This document shows, in pieces, positions 21,794-29,841 of a stretch of 64,000 nt of DNA. The position numbers were made by a program, and so were the translations under genes. Source of the stretch: Geomonas diazotrophica (GTDB lineage: Bacteria; Desulfobacterota; Desulfuromonadia; Geobacterales; Geobacteraceae); the NCBI RefSeq assembly GCF_018919385.1, contig NZ_JAHLMF010000006.1:248001-312000 (forward strand), written 5' to 3'. Every line of letters begins with the position of its first letter. The first letter of the stretch is position 1. The notes under the pieces are model-generated. The model was given only the letters and a program-made list of their open reading frames with translations. It was not told the DNA's origin and did not search any database.

Positions 21794-22153
21794 TCACCAA
21801 CGCCCGGTCAACTGCACCTGGCGCGCCGAAGCCTTCACCCACAGCCGACCGTTGATGAGTTCACCCGCCAACATGCCGGTCGCCGAGCCCAGGCCGTCTG
21901 CTAGAAGATCATACCAACTGAAGTGTGTTCCTGTAAACTCGTCTGCCACTTCGATAGCGAAGCCCGGGATCATGGCAAGCCCCGTGGCAGCTATCATCCG
22001 CTTTGGCCGTTCCAGGTCCGTAGCGTGATACAAGACCGTGTCCGATGCCAAGCCCAAGATGGCGCCGCCGCAGAAGTGGGAGATCTTGTCCTTGTCGAGG
22101 GCGTAAGCAGGCAGGGCTAACAGTAGGGTGAGAAGAACGACGGCTGCTTTCAT
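21794..22153 (-). CDS. Periplasmic YfiM/DUF2279-like protein
   Basis: 119 residues with a clear signal peptide (about 1-19, MKAAVVLLTLLLALPAYA) and then DKDKISHFCGGAILGLASDTVLYH, a small glycine-rich hydrophobic segment, and WYDLLADGLGSATGMLAGELI. The D-K-x-x-H-F pattern and the aspartate/glycine-rich helix resemble the YfiM/DUF2279 group of predicted periplasmic proteins. Function unknown. AGGAGGTTTCAGCG lies before the ATG. Confidence 0.78.
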   Translation of the reverse strand: MKAAVVLLTLLLALPAYALDKDKISHFCGGAILGLASDTVLYHATDLERPKRMIAATGLAMIPGFAIEVADEFTGTHFSWYDLLADGLGSATGMLAGELINGRLWVKASARQVQLTGRW

Positions 22154-22301
22154 CGCTGAAACCTCCTGTAACTCGTGCTGCGAACGATTGCACTATGCCT
22201 ACAGGAAAGCCGCTACAGGGCAACATTCTACCGGATTGCCGGTTAATAACCACCCGCATCTCATTTTTTTATTAGGCAGCACCAATCGACATACGCTACC
22301 C

Positions 22302-22328
22302 TTGCAGCATCCGCCATTGTTGTATAAT
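22302..22328 (+). promoter_or_regulatory. Promoter of the pyridoxamine-oxidase-like gene
   Basis: A consensus TATAAT (22323-22328) with TTGCAG (22302-22307) 15 bases upstream, slightly short spacing. Predicted leader is about 45 bases. Confidence 0.5.
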
Positions 22329-22377
22329 ATCCCTTGTCGCAACCGACAGCGACTTACCAGGCTTGGAAGGAGTATAT

Positions 22378-22800
22378 ATGAACAGAAAAGAGATCCTTGA
22401 ATTCGTGAACTCGAATCCTATCTTTCATATGGCCACAGTGGACGGGGACACCCCTCACGTGCGCGGTATGCTGCTGTACCGGGCCGACGAGAACGGCATC
22501 GTCTTCAACACCGGCAAGATCAAGGATCTGTACCGCCAGTTGACCAAGAACCCCAAGGTCGAGCTTTGTTTCAGCAACGGCATCTTCGAGAACCTGATCC
22601 AGGTCCGGATTGCCGGAACGGTCGAGGCGCTCGAGGACCTGGAGCTTAAAAAGGAGATCGTTAGCAAGCGGGATTTCCTGAAGCCGTGGATCGACAAGGT
22701 GGGCTACGAGCAACTAGCGGTGTACGTGCTTAAGAAGGGTACCGCTACGGTATGGACCATGGCGACCAATACCGAGCCGAAGGAGTTCATCCAGCTCTAA
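22378..22800 (+). CDS. Pyridoxamine 5'-phosphate oxidase-family (split-barrel FMN) protein
   Basis: 140 residues with the split beta-barrel pattern of small flavin-binding proteins: FVNSNPIFHMATVDGDTPHVRGM at the N-terminus, then IVFNTGKIKDLYRQLTKNPKVELCFSN and VRIAGTVEALED. Members bind FMN, F420 or heme and carry out reductions; the substrate here is unknown. Typical of the anaerobe-rich branch near Nim-type reductases but lacking decisive residues for that call. AAGGAG is six bases before the ATG at 22378. Single-gene unit with its own promoter and strong terminator. Confidence 0.85.
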   Translation: MNRKEILEFVNSNPIFHMATVDGDTPHVRGMLLYRADENGIVFNTGKIKDLYRQLTKNPKVELCFSNGIFENLIQVRIAGTVEALEDLELKKEIVSKRDFLKPWIDKVGYEQLAVYVLKKGTATVWTMATNTEPKEFIQL

Positions 22801-22821
22801 CATGCGATTCTTCCCGGCCAC

Positions 22822-22857
22822 AAAAAAGGCGTCCTCCCACACCAGGAGGACGCCTTT
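22822..22857. terminator. Strong bidirectional terminator
   Basis: AAAAAAGGCGTCCTCC and GGAGGACGCCTTT form a near-perfect stem with a seven-base loop after the gene ending at 22800. Confidence 0.9.
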
Positions 22858-23023
22858 CTAATATCCGCTCATCTCTGCTTCGGAGTAAAAGCCAGCATCG
22901 GCGACCACGGCCCCGCAACGGCGCGGCTATCCCCCTGACCCGGAAGCCGTGTTCCCGCTCTCGCATGTTCTCAGGAGGGAACCGATGGCTGGGCGTGCGA
23001 GCGGTTGGTGGTATATCAGCGGG

Positions 23024-23641
23024 CTAGGTCTTTGCCCGTTCGATAATCTCCTCCAGGGAGAGTCCGCGGTTGGCCCAGAGGGGGAGTTGGTCGACGGTAT
23101 CGAAAAAAGCGATCTCGCCGGCGAATGCTTCGTCCCAAGGGGTACCACCGGGAGCGAACTTGCCGCACGGCACGAAGGTGACGTAGCCGGGATAGGAGTC
23201 ATCGACGTAGTCCGGATCTGGCTCGCCCGGCAGGGGTGGAGGAGCCAGTTCCCCGTCCTTAATGGTCAAGGGGAAGAGCCAGCATGCGGTCGGCTTGAAG
23301 GTCCATTTGTGGACGCCGAGTTCCACGGCAAGGGACTGCAACATGCACCTCTCGTCGCTGGTGGCGAAAACACACTTGGTGTTGTTAAAGTGGCGGGGAA
23401 AATCTGCAGTTGTGAAAGTAAAGGGCCTGGTCGCGCTCTTAACCCCCTTGGTGCCATCCGGCCACGCGCCGTCGACTAGGTAATCGGCGGGCAGATCCTT
23501 AAAATGATCCGGGTATTTTCGTACCACGGCCCGTATCAGCTCATCTTCCCCCGCCAGCAGGTAGACGCCGTCGTAGCAACAAAGCCCCTGGCATCCCGCC
23601 GGATCGCACCCTTTGACACGCATCGACACTTCACTTTTCAT
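23024..23641 (-). CDS. Cysteine-rich conserved protein, DUF3109-like
   Basis: 205 residues with an N-terminal cysteine cluster (C12, C17, C21, C22) and further cysteines (KCVFATSDERCML, TACWLFPL, FVPCGKF), a layout seen in YkgJ/DUF3109-type proteins thought to chelate iron or zinc. No signal peptide. The reaction is unknown. The 22858-23023 gap downstream holds nothing recognisable. A weak GGAG-less start region makes the first ATG only probable; an ATG seven codons in (MRVKGCDPAGC) is an alternative. Confidence 0.72.
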   Translation of the reverse strand: MKSEVSMRVKGCDPAGCQGLCCYDGVYLLAGEDELIRAVVRKYPDHFKDLPADYLVDGAWPDGTKGVKSATRPFTFTTADFPRHFNNTKCVFATSDERCMLQSLAVELGVHKWTFKPTACWLFPLTIKDGELAPPPLPGEPDPDYVDDSYPGYVTFVPCGKFAPGGTPWDEAFAGEIAFFDTVDQLPLWANRGLSLEEIIERAKT

Positions 23642-23653
23642 AGGTTTGAAAGG

Positions 23654-23689
23654 AAAAAGGGCTATGCGGTGAGCATAGCCCTTCTTTTT
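23654..23689. terminator. Terminator after tRNA-Leu (bidirectional)
   Basis: AAAAAGGGCTATGC and GCATAGCCCTTCTTTTT form a hairpin with a short loop; on the minus strand it closes the ihfB-tRNA read-through. Confidence 0.87.
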
Positions 23690-23698
23690 GGTTTACCG

Positions 23699-23785
23699 TG
23701 GTGCCCGGAGCCGGGGTCGAACCGGCACGGCTGTGAGGCCGACGGATTTTAAGTCCGTTGCGTCTACCAATTCCGCCATCCGGGC
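23699..23785 (-). tRNA. tRNA-Leu (anticodon UAA)
   Basis: 87 bases including an encoded CCA end. Minus strand begins GCCCGGATGGCGGAATTGG with acceptor arm GCCCGGA pairing with TCCGGGC, the long class-II variable arm, TTCGACC in the T loop, and anticodon loop around CTTAAAA, giving UAA. Located directly downstream of ihfB on the same strand. Confidence 0.97.
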
Positions 23786-23808
23786 CGATTCCCGTCGGTG
23801 TCAACCTG

Positions 23809-24090
23809 CTAGATGTTGTTCACGCGCTCCCGCAGGTCCTTCCCGGTCTTGAAGAACGGGGTCTTCTTGCTCGGGATGCTGACGATCTCACCGCTCTTCG
23901 GGTTCCTCGCCTCGCGCGGCTCGCGGTCACGGATAGTGAAGCTGCCGAATCCGCGGATCTCCACCTTGTCACCGGCGGTCAGAGCCTCGCTCATGGCGTC
24001 GAACACCATGGAGACCACAGCTTCGGAGTCCTTGCGGGTCAGAGCACCGCGTACTTCCACCAGTTTGTCGATCAGTTCGCTCTTAGTCAT
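23809..24090 (-). CDS. ihfB: Integration host factor beta subunit / HU family
   Basis: 93 residues with the DNABII signature GFGSFTIRDREPREARNPKSGE and the proline-containing arm tip that kinks DNA. Starts MTKSELIDKLVEVRG. Position directly after rpsA is the classic rpsA-ihfB arrangement and supports IHF-beta rather than HU. Relevant here because IHF commonly bends DNA between enhancer and sigma-54 promoters such as that of dctA. Confidence 0.94.
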   Translation of the reverse strand: MTKSELIDKLVEVRGALTRKDSEAVVSMVFDAMSEALTAGDKVEIRGFGSFTIRDREPREARNPKSGEIVSIPSKKTPFFKTGKDLRERVNNI

Positions 24091-24143
24091 TTAACACCTC
24101 AAATACTAAACTATAAGATTATTCAGTCGGCGAAGTGACTGGT

Positions 24144-25898
24144 CTATTCTTCAGTGCTCTTCTTCAGCTTCTCCTTGAGGAGATCGCCGAAGCTGGAGGT
24201 TGCCTCGCCCTGGCTACCCATGTAGGAAGCCATCTCGGCTTTCTCCATTGCGGTCTGCAGCGCCTTGATGGAAAGGGCGATCTTCTTCTCGACCATATCC
24301 ACGTTCAGCACAACTGCCTCGAGCTCGTCGCCCACGTTGGCGAAGTCTTTCGGGGAAGCCACCTTCTCGTAGGAGATCTCGGAAACATGGATCAGCCCCT
24401 CGATGCCTTCCTCGATCTCGACGAAGATGCCGAAGTCGGTCACGGAGGTCACCTTGCCCTTGACCTTGGAGCCAGGCTTGTACTTCCTGGGGATCTCTTC
24501 CCACGGATCCGGAACCAGCTGCTTGATGCCCAGGGAGAGACGCTCGTTCTCGACGTCGATGTTGAGAACCACGGCCTGCACGGTCTGCCCCTTGCTGAAC
24601 AGCTCGCCCGGATGCTTGACGCGACGGGTCCAGGAGATGTCGGAGACGTGGACCAGGCCGTCGATGCCGTCCTCGATGCCGATGAAGACACCGAAGTCGG
24701 TGATGTTCTTGATCTGCCCTTCGATCTTGGTGCCGACCGGGTAACGCTCGCCGATCACGGTCCAGGGGTTCACCTCGGTCTGCTTGAGACCAAGGGAGAT
24801 CCTGCGGTTGCCCGGATCCACACCCAGGATCACCGCCTCGACTTCCTCACCTACCTTGAGGATTTCGGACGGATGACGCACGCGACGGGTCCAGGACATC
24901 TCGGAGACGTGCACCAGGCCTTCGATGCCGTCCTCGAGGGAGATGAATGCGCCGTAGTCGGTGAGGCTCACCACTTTGCCGCGCACGCGCTCGCCTTCCT
25001 GGTAGCGCTCGGCCACGTTGAGCCACGGATCGGGCACGGTCTGCTTGAGGCCCAGGGAAATCTTCCCTTTCTCGCGGTCGTACTTGAGCACCATCACCTT
25101 CAGGGTGTCGCCCACCTTGACCATCTCGGACGGGTGACCAAGGCGGCCCCAGGACATGTCGGTGACGTGCAGCAGGCCGTCCACGCCGCCCAGGTCGACG
25201 AATGCGCCGTACTCGGCGATGTTCTTCACTACGCCGTTGGCGATGTCGCCTTCCTTCAGGGTTGCCAGGGTCTCGGTCCTTGCCTTGTCGCGCTCCTCCT
25301 CGAGCAGCACGCGGCGGGACAGCACCAGGTTGCCGCGCTTCCTGTTCAGCTTGAGGATGCGGAACTGGTAGGTCTGGCCGACAAAGCGGTCCATGTTGCC
25401 GCCGGGACGCAGGTCAACCTGCGAAGCCGGGAGGAACGCCTCGACGCCGACGTCGACGGTCATGCCGCCTTTCACCTTGCCGGTGATCTTGCCTTCGATG
25501 ACGCCGCCTTCGCCGGCAGCGGCGATGGCTTCCCAGGCAACCTGAGAATCGGCCTTCTTCTTGGAAAGGACCATGTGGCCGCGGATGTTTTCGCCGCGCT
25601 CGAAGTAGACGTTGACTTCGTCACCGACTTTGACGGTCAGCTCGCCGTTCTCGTCGATGAACTCGGCGATGCGGATGGCGCCTTCGGACTTGTAGCCGAC
25701 ATCAACCAGCACCACGTCCTGCTCGATCTGAACCACGACCGCCTTGACGACTTCGCCGCTCTGCGGCTGCCTCAGACTGTCCTGGAAAAGGTCGGCGAAC
25801 TCGCCACCCATTTCTGCCTGGTCCAGCTCCTCGTCATTATCGTGTAACCGCCTAATCGGCATATCTTTTTTCTTGAACGTACGTTTTTCTTCACCCAT
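24144..25898 (-). CDS. rpsA: 30S ribosomal protein S1
   Basis: 584 residues with six consecutive S1 (OB-fold) repeats, four of them with the typical VHVSEMSW/VHVSDISW cores (FVDLGGVDGLLHVTDMSW, FISLEDGIEGLVHVSEMSW, FIGIEDGIDGLVHVSDISW, FVEIEEGIEGLIHVSEISY). Brings mRNA to the 30S subunit. Part of the cmk-ispH-rpsA-ihfB run on the minus strand; the fusion of ispH and rpsA seen in some clostridia is not present here (68-base gap). Confidence 0.97.
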   Translation of the reverse strand: MGEEKRTFKKKDMPIRRLHDNDEELDQAEMGGEFADLFQDSLRQPQSGEVVKAVVVQIEQDVVLVDVGYKSEGAIRIAEFIDENGELTVKVGDEVNVYFERGENIRGHMVLSKKKADSQVAWEAIAAAGEGGVIEGKITGKVKGGMTVDVGVEAFLPASQVDLRPGGNMDRFVGQTYQFRILKLNRKRGNLVLSRRVLLEEERDKARTETLATLKEGDIANGVVKNIAEYGAFVDLGGVDGLLHVTDMSWGRLGHPSEMVKVGDTLKVMVLKYDREKGKISLGLKQTVPDPWLNVAERYQEGERVRGKVVSLTDYGAFISLEDGIEGLVHVSEMSWTRRVRHPSEILKVGEEVEAVILGVDPGNRRISLGLKQTEVNPWTVIGERYPVGTKIEGQIKNITDFGVFIGIEDGIDGLVHVSDISWTRRVKHPGELFSKGQTVQAVVLNIDVENERLSLGIKQLVPDPWEEIPRKYKPGSKVKGKVTSVTDFGIFVEIEEGIEGLIHVSEISYEKVASPKDFANVGDELEAVVLNVDMVEKKIALSIKALQTAMEKAEMASYMGSQGEATSSFGDLLKEKLKKSTEE

Positions 25899-25966
25899 TG
25901 AAACCGTTACCCCCTCGTGTAATCTCCATATAAAATCGAGCTAATTTAGCACATCGACCAAAAATA

Positions 25967-26818
25967 TCAACCTATTTTATCTTTGTCGATAGCCGAAATT
26001 CTTTCCGTCACCTCGTCGATCAACCACTTCGGCGTCGAGGCCCCCGCCGTAACCCCGACCCGCTGCACACCTTCGAACCAGGCCGGGTCGATCTGGCCGG
26101 CGGTCTCGATGTGGTGGGTGCGCGGCAAAAGCTCGCGGCAGATCTGCGCCAGGCGCCTGGTGTTGGCGCTGTTGAAGCCGCCGATCACGATCATGCAATC
26201 CACCTCGCCGGCCAGCTTCTTCGTCTCTTCCTGGCGCACCGCCGTCGCGTCGCAGATGGTGTTGTAGACCCGGGTCTCGCCGCCGCGGGCCAGACAGGCG
26301 GTGACAACCTCGTTCAGGTGCTCGAAGGACTGGGTGGTCTGAGCCACCACACCCATCTTGGCCATGCGCGGCAGCCTCTCCACGTCCTTGCCGGAGCTGA
26401 CCACGTAGACCCGGCCAGTGGCGTAGGAAACGATCCCCTGCACCTCGGGATGCACGGCGTCCCCCACCACGACCACGTCGTACCCTTCCCTGGAGAGCGT
26501 CGCCACGTGTTCCTGCGCCTTCTTCACGAAGGGGCACGTGGCGTCGACTATGGCGAGATCGGCGCGCACCGCGGCTTCGAGTTCCTCGGCGGCGACGCCA
26601 TGGGAGCGGATGATCACGGTACTGCCGTTTTTGATCTCCCCCACGTCTTCGACCGACTTCACCCCCATCTCTTCGAGCCGCTGCACCACCTGCGGCGAGT
26701 GGATGATGGGCCCAAGGGTGTAGGTGTCCCCCCCCTTGTCGGCCGCGTCGAAAGCCAGATGGGTGGCCCTTTTGACGCCGAAGCAAAAACCTGCGTGTTT
26801 GGCCAGTATCACTTCCAT
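25967..26818 (-). CDS. ispH: 4-Hydroxy-3-methylbut-2-enyl diphosphate reductase
   Basis: Last step of the MEP isoprenoid pathway, giving IPP and DMAPP. 283 residues with the three iron-sulfur cysteines C12 (GFCFGVKRA), C95 (DATCPFVKK) and C189 (TICDATAVRQ) and the TGASTPKWLID C-terminal motif. ATG at 26818 lies two bases before the cmk stop, so it is translated in coupling with cmk. Confidence 0.97.
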   Translation of the reverse strand: MEVILAKHAGFCFGVKRATHLAFDAADKGGDTYTLGPIIHSPQVVQRLEEMGVKSVEDVGEIKNGSTVIIRSHGVAAEELEAAVRADLAIVDATCPFVKKAQEHVATLSREGYDVVVVGDAVHPEVQGIVSYATGRVYVVSSGKDVERLPRMAKMGVVAQTTQSFEHLNEVVTACLARGGETRVYNTICDATAVRQEETKKLAGEVDCMIVIGGFNSANTRRLAQICRELLPRTHHIETAGQIDPAWFEGVQRVGVTAGASTPKWLIDEVTERISAIDKDKIG

Positions 26819-26820
26819 AG

Positions 26821-27522
26821 TTACCCCTTGTCGCCCTGCACCAAGCGCTCGCGCACGGCGTTCTCCATGACCGTCAGCACCTGATCGATGGAGAGGCTGG
26901 TTGAGTCTATGGGGAGCGCGTCCTCGGCCTGTTTGAGCGGTGCGTGCTCGCGCCCCTCGTCCTGACGGTCGCGCTGGATCACCTTGGCGATGGTCTCCTC
27001 GAGGGTTGCCTGATCGCCTCGGGCGGCCAGTTCGAGGTAGCGGCGCCGGCCGCGTTCCTCGGCGCTCGCGGAGAGGAAGAATTTCACTTCGGCGTCCGGG
27101 AATACCACGGTGCCGATGTCGCGCCCCTCGAGGATGACGCCCCCCTTCGCCCCCATGGCGCGTTGCATGATCAAAAGCGCCTCGCGAACCGGCTTTCTTG
27201 CCGAGATGGCGGAGGTAAGAAGACCGATCTCCTCGCTGCGAATCTCCCGGGAGACGTCCTCGCCGTTGGCCAGCACCCGGCAGTTCTCGCCGTCCCTCAC
27301 GAAGGTGATTTCCAACCCGCGGCAAAGCTCGGCCAGTCCCGCATCGTCATCGCTTGCGATGCCGGCCCGCTTGGACATGAGGGCGACGGCGCGGAACATG
27401 GCGCCGGTATCGATGTGGATGTAGCCGAGGCGCCGGGCCAAAAGCTTGGTAAGGCTGCTTTTCCCGGCCCCGGAGGGACCATCTATCGCTACGATTACTC
27501 CGTTTTCTCTCACTGCACTCAA
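26821..27522 (-). CDS. cmk: Cytidylate kinase
   Basis: (d)CMP to (d)CDP phosphorylation. 233 residues, P-loop GPSGAGKSS at about 15-23, LID and NMP-binding features including GRDIGTVVFPDAEVKFFL and IQRDRQDEGREHAPL. Initiates at TTG (27522), which overlaps the aroA stop as TTGA; GAGGGGG lies about ten bases before it. A GTG three codons later is an alternative start. Confidence 0.95.
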   Translation of the reverse strand: MSAVRENGVIVAIDGPSGAGKSSLTKLLARRLGYIHIDTGAMFRAVALMSKRAGIASDDDAGLAELCRGLEITFVRDGENCRVLANGEDVSREIRSEEIGLLTSAISARKPVREALLIMQRAMGAKGGVILEGRDIGTVVFPDAEVKFFLSASAEERGRRRYLELAARGDQATLEETIAKVIQRDRQDEGREHAPLKQAEDALPIDSTSLSIDQVLTVMENAVRERLVQGDKG

Positions 27523-28808
27523 CGCTGCACTACCCCCTCGAGAAGTTCACGGAAGCCGGGGAACGAGGTGGCGATGCAGTCGACATCGGAGATCGTGGTC
27601 TCCCCCTGTGCGACCAGTCCTGCCACCATCATGGACATGGCGATCCTGTGATCGCCGAAGCTGTCGGCGGCGCAAGCCCTGAGGGCGGGCACTCCGGTGA
27701 TTTCCATCCCGTCCGGCGTCTCCACCACGCTGACCCCGGCCCGTTTCAGGTTGTCCGCCATGGCGGCGATCCGGTCGGTCTCCTTGACCCGCAATTCGGA
27801 GGCGCCGCGCACCACGGTGGTCCCTTGTGCGAGCGATGCCGCCACGCAGATGGCCGGAAACTCGTCGATGGCGCGGGGCACCACCTCCCCGGAGATCTCC
27901 ATGGCCTTCAGCTGCGAGTAACGCACCCGGATGTCCGCCACCGGCTCGCCGGTCTCGTCGCGCTCATTCAAAAGTTCCAGGTCGCCGCCCATACCCTTGA
28001 GGATGTCGATGATGCCGGTGCGGGTCGGGTTGACGCCGACCCCGCGGATGACAAGTTCAGCACCCGGGACGATCAGCGCGGCGACCATGAAGAAGGCGGC
28101 CGAGGAGATGTCGCCGGGAACGACGATGTCGCGTCCGGTCAGTTCTGCGCCGCCGCGAACCTTCACGCCTCCCGGGAAGGTCTCCACGTTGGCCCCGAAG
28201 GCGCGCAGCATCCGCTCCGAGTGGTCGCGGGAGAGGTGCGGCTCGCGCACCACGGTTTCGCCGTCGGCATAGAGCCCGGCCAGCATGATGGCGGATTTCA
28301 CCTGGGCGCTGGAAACCGGGGAGTCGTACTCGATTCCCTTGAGTTGCGCCCCCTGGATGGCGAGCGGGGCCTTTTCGCCGCCGGCGCGGCCGCCGATGCG
28401 GGCGCCCATCTTGGAGAGCGGCCCGACCACGCGCTTCATGGGGCGGGCGCGCAGGTACTTGTCGCCCGAAAGTACCGAGAAGAAGCTCTGCCCGGCGAGA
28501 AGCCCGGTAAGGAGCCTCATCGAGGTGCCGGAGTTGCCGCAGTCCAGCACGTCGGTCGGCTCCTCGAGCCCGTGCAGACCCTTGCCCACGATGGTTACCG
28601 TCTCGCCGTCGTCGTCGATCTGGACGCCCATGGCGCGGAAGGCTTCCAGGGTGGCGAGGGCGTCCTCGCCGCGCAAAAAGCCCGAGACCTTGGTCACGCC
28701 GTTGGCGATGGAGCCGAACATGATGGAGCGATGCGATATGGACTTGTCGCCGGGGACGCGGATCTCGCCGCGCACTCCCTTGGCGGGTTGAACGGTGTAG
28801 CTTTGCAT
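27519..28808 (-). CDS. aroA: 3-Phosphoshikimate 1-carboxyvinyltransferase (EPSP synthase)
   Basis: 429 residues, sixth step of the shikimate pathway. Motifs: GDKSISHRSIMFG near residue 22, LDCGNSGTSMRLLTGLL about 83-100, and RVKETDRIAAM about 345. The first conserved motif GNSGTSMR includes glycine in the position where alanine gives class I-type glyphosate tolerance, but no resistance claim can be made. Sits between tyrA and cmk in the aromatic-biosynthesis end of the operon. Confidence 0.97.
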   Translation of the reverse strand: MQSYTVQPAKGVRGEIRVPGDKSISHRSIMFGSIANGVTKVSGFLRGEDALATLEAFRAMGVQIDDDGETVTIVGKGLHGLEEPTDVLDCGNSGTSMRLLTGLLAGQSFFSVLSGDKYLRARPMKRVVGPLSKMGARIGGRAGGEKAPLAIQGAQLKGIEYDSPVSSAQVKSAIMLAGLYADGETVVREPHLSRDHSERMLRAFGANVETFPGGVKVRGGAELTGRDIVVPGDISSAAFFMVAALIVPGAELVIRGVGVNPTRTGIIDILKGMGGDLELLNERDETGEPVADIRVRYSQLKAMEISGEVVPRAIDEFPAICVAASLAQGTTVVRGASELRVKETDRIAAMADNLKRAGVSVVETPDGMEITGVPALRACAADSFGDHRIAMSMMVAGLVAQGETTISDVDCIATSFPGFRELLEGVVQR

Positions 28809-28968
28809 GTGAACACCTCAAAGGCGGGGCTAGGGGCTGGGGGCCAGGGGCTAGCGAAAACATACGCCGGCTCCCCTAGTTCCAACACACCCTACCCACG
28901 TCGGTTATTTATCCCCAGCCGCTAGTCCGACCTGCCAGTCACCAGTCACCAGTCACCAGCCCCTGCCG
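28809..28968. repeat. Heptamer-type repeats between tyrA and aroA
   Basis: The left side has four GGGGCTA/GGGGCTG/GGGGCCA-type heptamers in a row (about 28823-28852) and the right side has CAGTCAC in three direct copies (about 28936-28957) ending in CAGCCCC. The two sides are partly complementary, so the spacer can fold. Related in style to the 47.7-kb array. Confidence 0.55.
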
Positions 28969-29829
28969 TTAAAGAATCGCGTCCCGCTTCTGTTTCGAGT
29001 TCAGGAAGAAGGCCTGCAGGCCGTCGGCATCGCCTTCGGCAACGAGAGTTCGCAGTTTCTCCAGGTACACGGAGAAGAAGTCCATCATCTCCAATATCGC
29101 CTCACGGTTGGTGAGGGCGATGTCGCGCCACATGACCGGATCAGAGGAGGCTATCCGGGTGAAATCCCTGAAACCGCCGGCGGAAAAGGAGAGGAGATCG
29201 CCGCCGAAACGGTCGTAACCATCCACCGCGTTCACCAGGGAGTAGGCTACCATGTGCGGCAGGTGCGAGATCGCGGCCACCACCCGGTCGTGCTGCACGG
29301 GATCCATCAGCGGCACGGTTGAACCGGCGATCTTCCAGAGCTCGACCACCTTCTCCAACGCGACCGGATCGGTGTTGGGGGTGGGGGTAACGATGCAGCG
29401 CCTTCCCATGTAAAGGGTGGAAAAGGAGGCCTCGACGCCGGAATGCTCGGTCCCGGCGATGGGATGCCCGCCGACGAAGAAGGTCCCTTCCGGCATGAGC
29501 GGCTCGCAGGCCGACACCACGGTCTCCTTGACGCTGCCGCCGTCGGTGACGATGCATCCGGGGGCCAGGCAGGGCGCTATCTCGGCGACCACGTTCGGTA
29601 TGGTGCAGACCGGCGTCGCGATGAAGACGAGATCGGCCCCGGCTACACCTTCCCTGGCATCGGTGGTGTAGCTGTCCAGGACGCCAAGCTCGACGCCGCG
29701 TTTAAGGTTCGCTTCGCCGCGCCCGACGCCAACCACCTCGCCCACAGCACCCTTCTCGCGCAGGACGCGGGCCAGGGAACCGCCGATGAGACCGACGCCG
29801 ATCACGGCCATTTTCTTGAAATAGACCAT
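28969..29829 (-). CDS. tyrA: Prephenate/arogenate dehydrogenase
   Basis: 286 residues with Rossmann motif GVGLIGGS (11-18), then the prephenate-binding segment VGGHPIAGTEHSGVEAS and an HDRVVAAISHLPHM motif. NAD(P)-dependent conversion of prephenate toward tyrosine. It begins 13 bases after the pheA stop; no C-terminal ACT domain is present, so feedback control by tyrosine may act on another site or enzyme. Confidence 0.94.
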   Translation of the reverse strand: MVYFKKMAVIGVGLIGGSLARVLREKGAVGEVVGVGRGEANLKRGVELGVLDSYTTDAREGVAGADLVFIATPVCTIPNVVAEIAPCLAPGCIVTDGGSVKETVVSACEPLMPEGTFFVGGHPIAGTEHSGVEASFSTLYMGRRCIVTPTPNTDPVALEKVVELWKIAGSTVPLMDPVQHDRVVAAISHLPHMVAYSLVNAVDGYDRFGGDLLSFSAGGFRDFTRIASSDPVMWRDIALTNREAILEMMDFFSVYLEKLRTLVAEGDADGLQAFFLNSKQKRDAIL

Positions 29830-29841
29830 GCTACGCCCCCC

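Noticed and set aside
23758-25847. Plus-strand frames opposite ihfB and rpsA
   Set aside because: Shadow frames; the minus strand shows six S1 repeats and a full DNABII protein.
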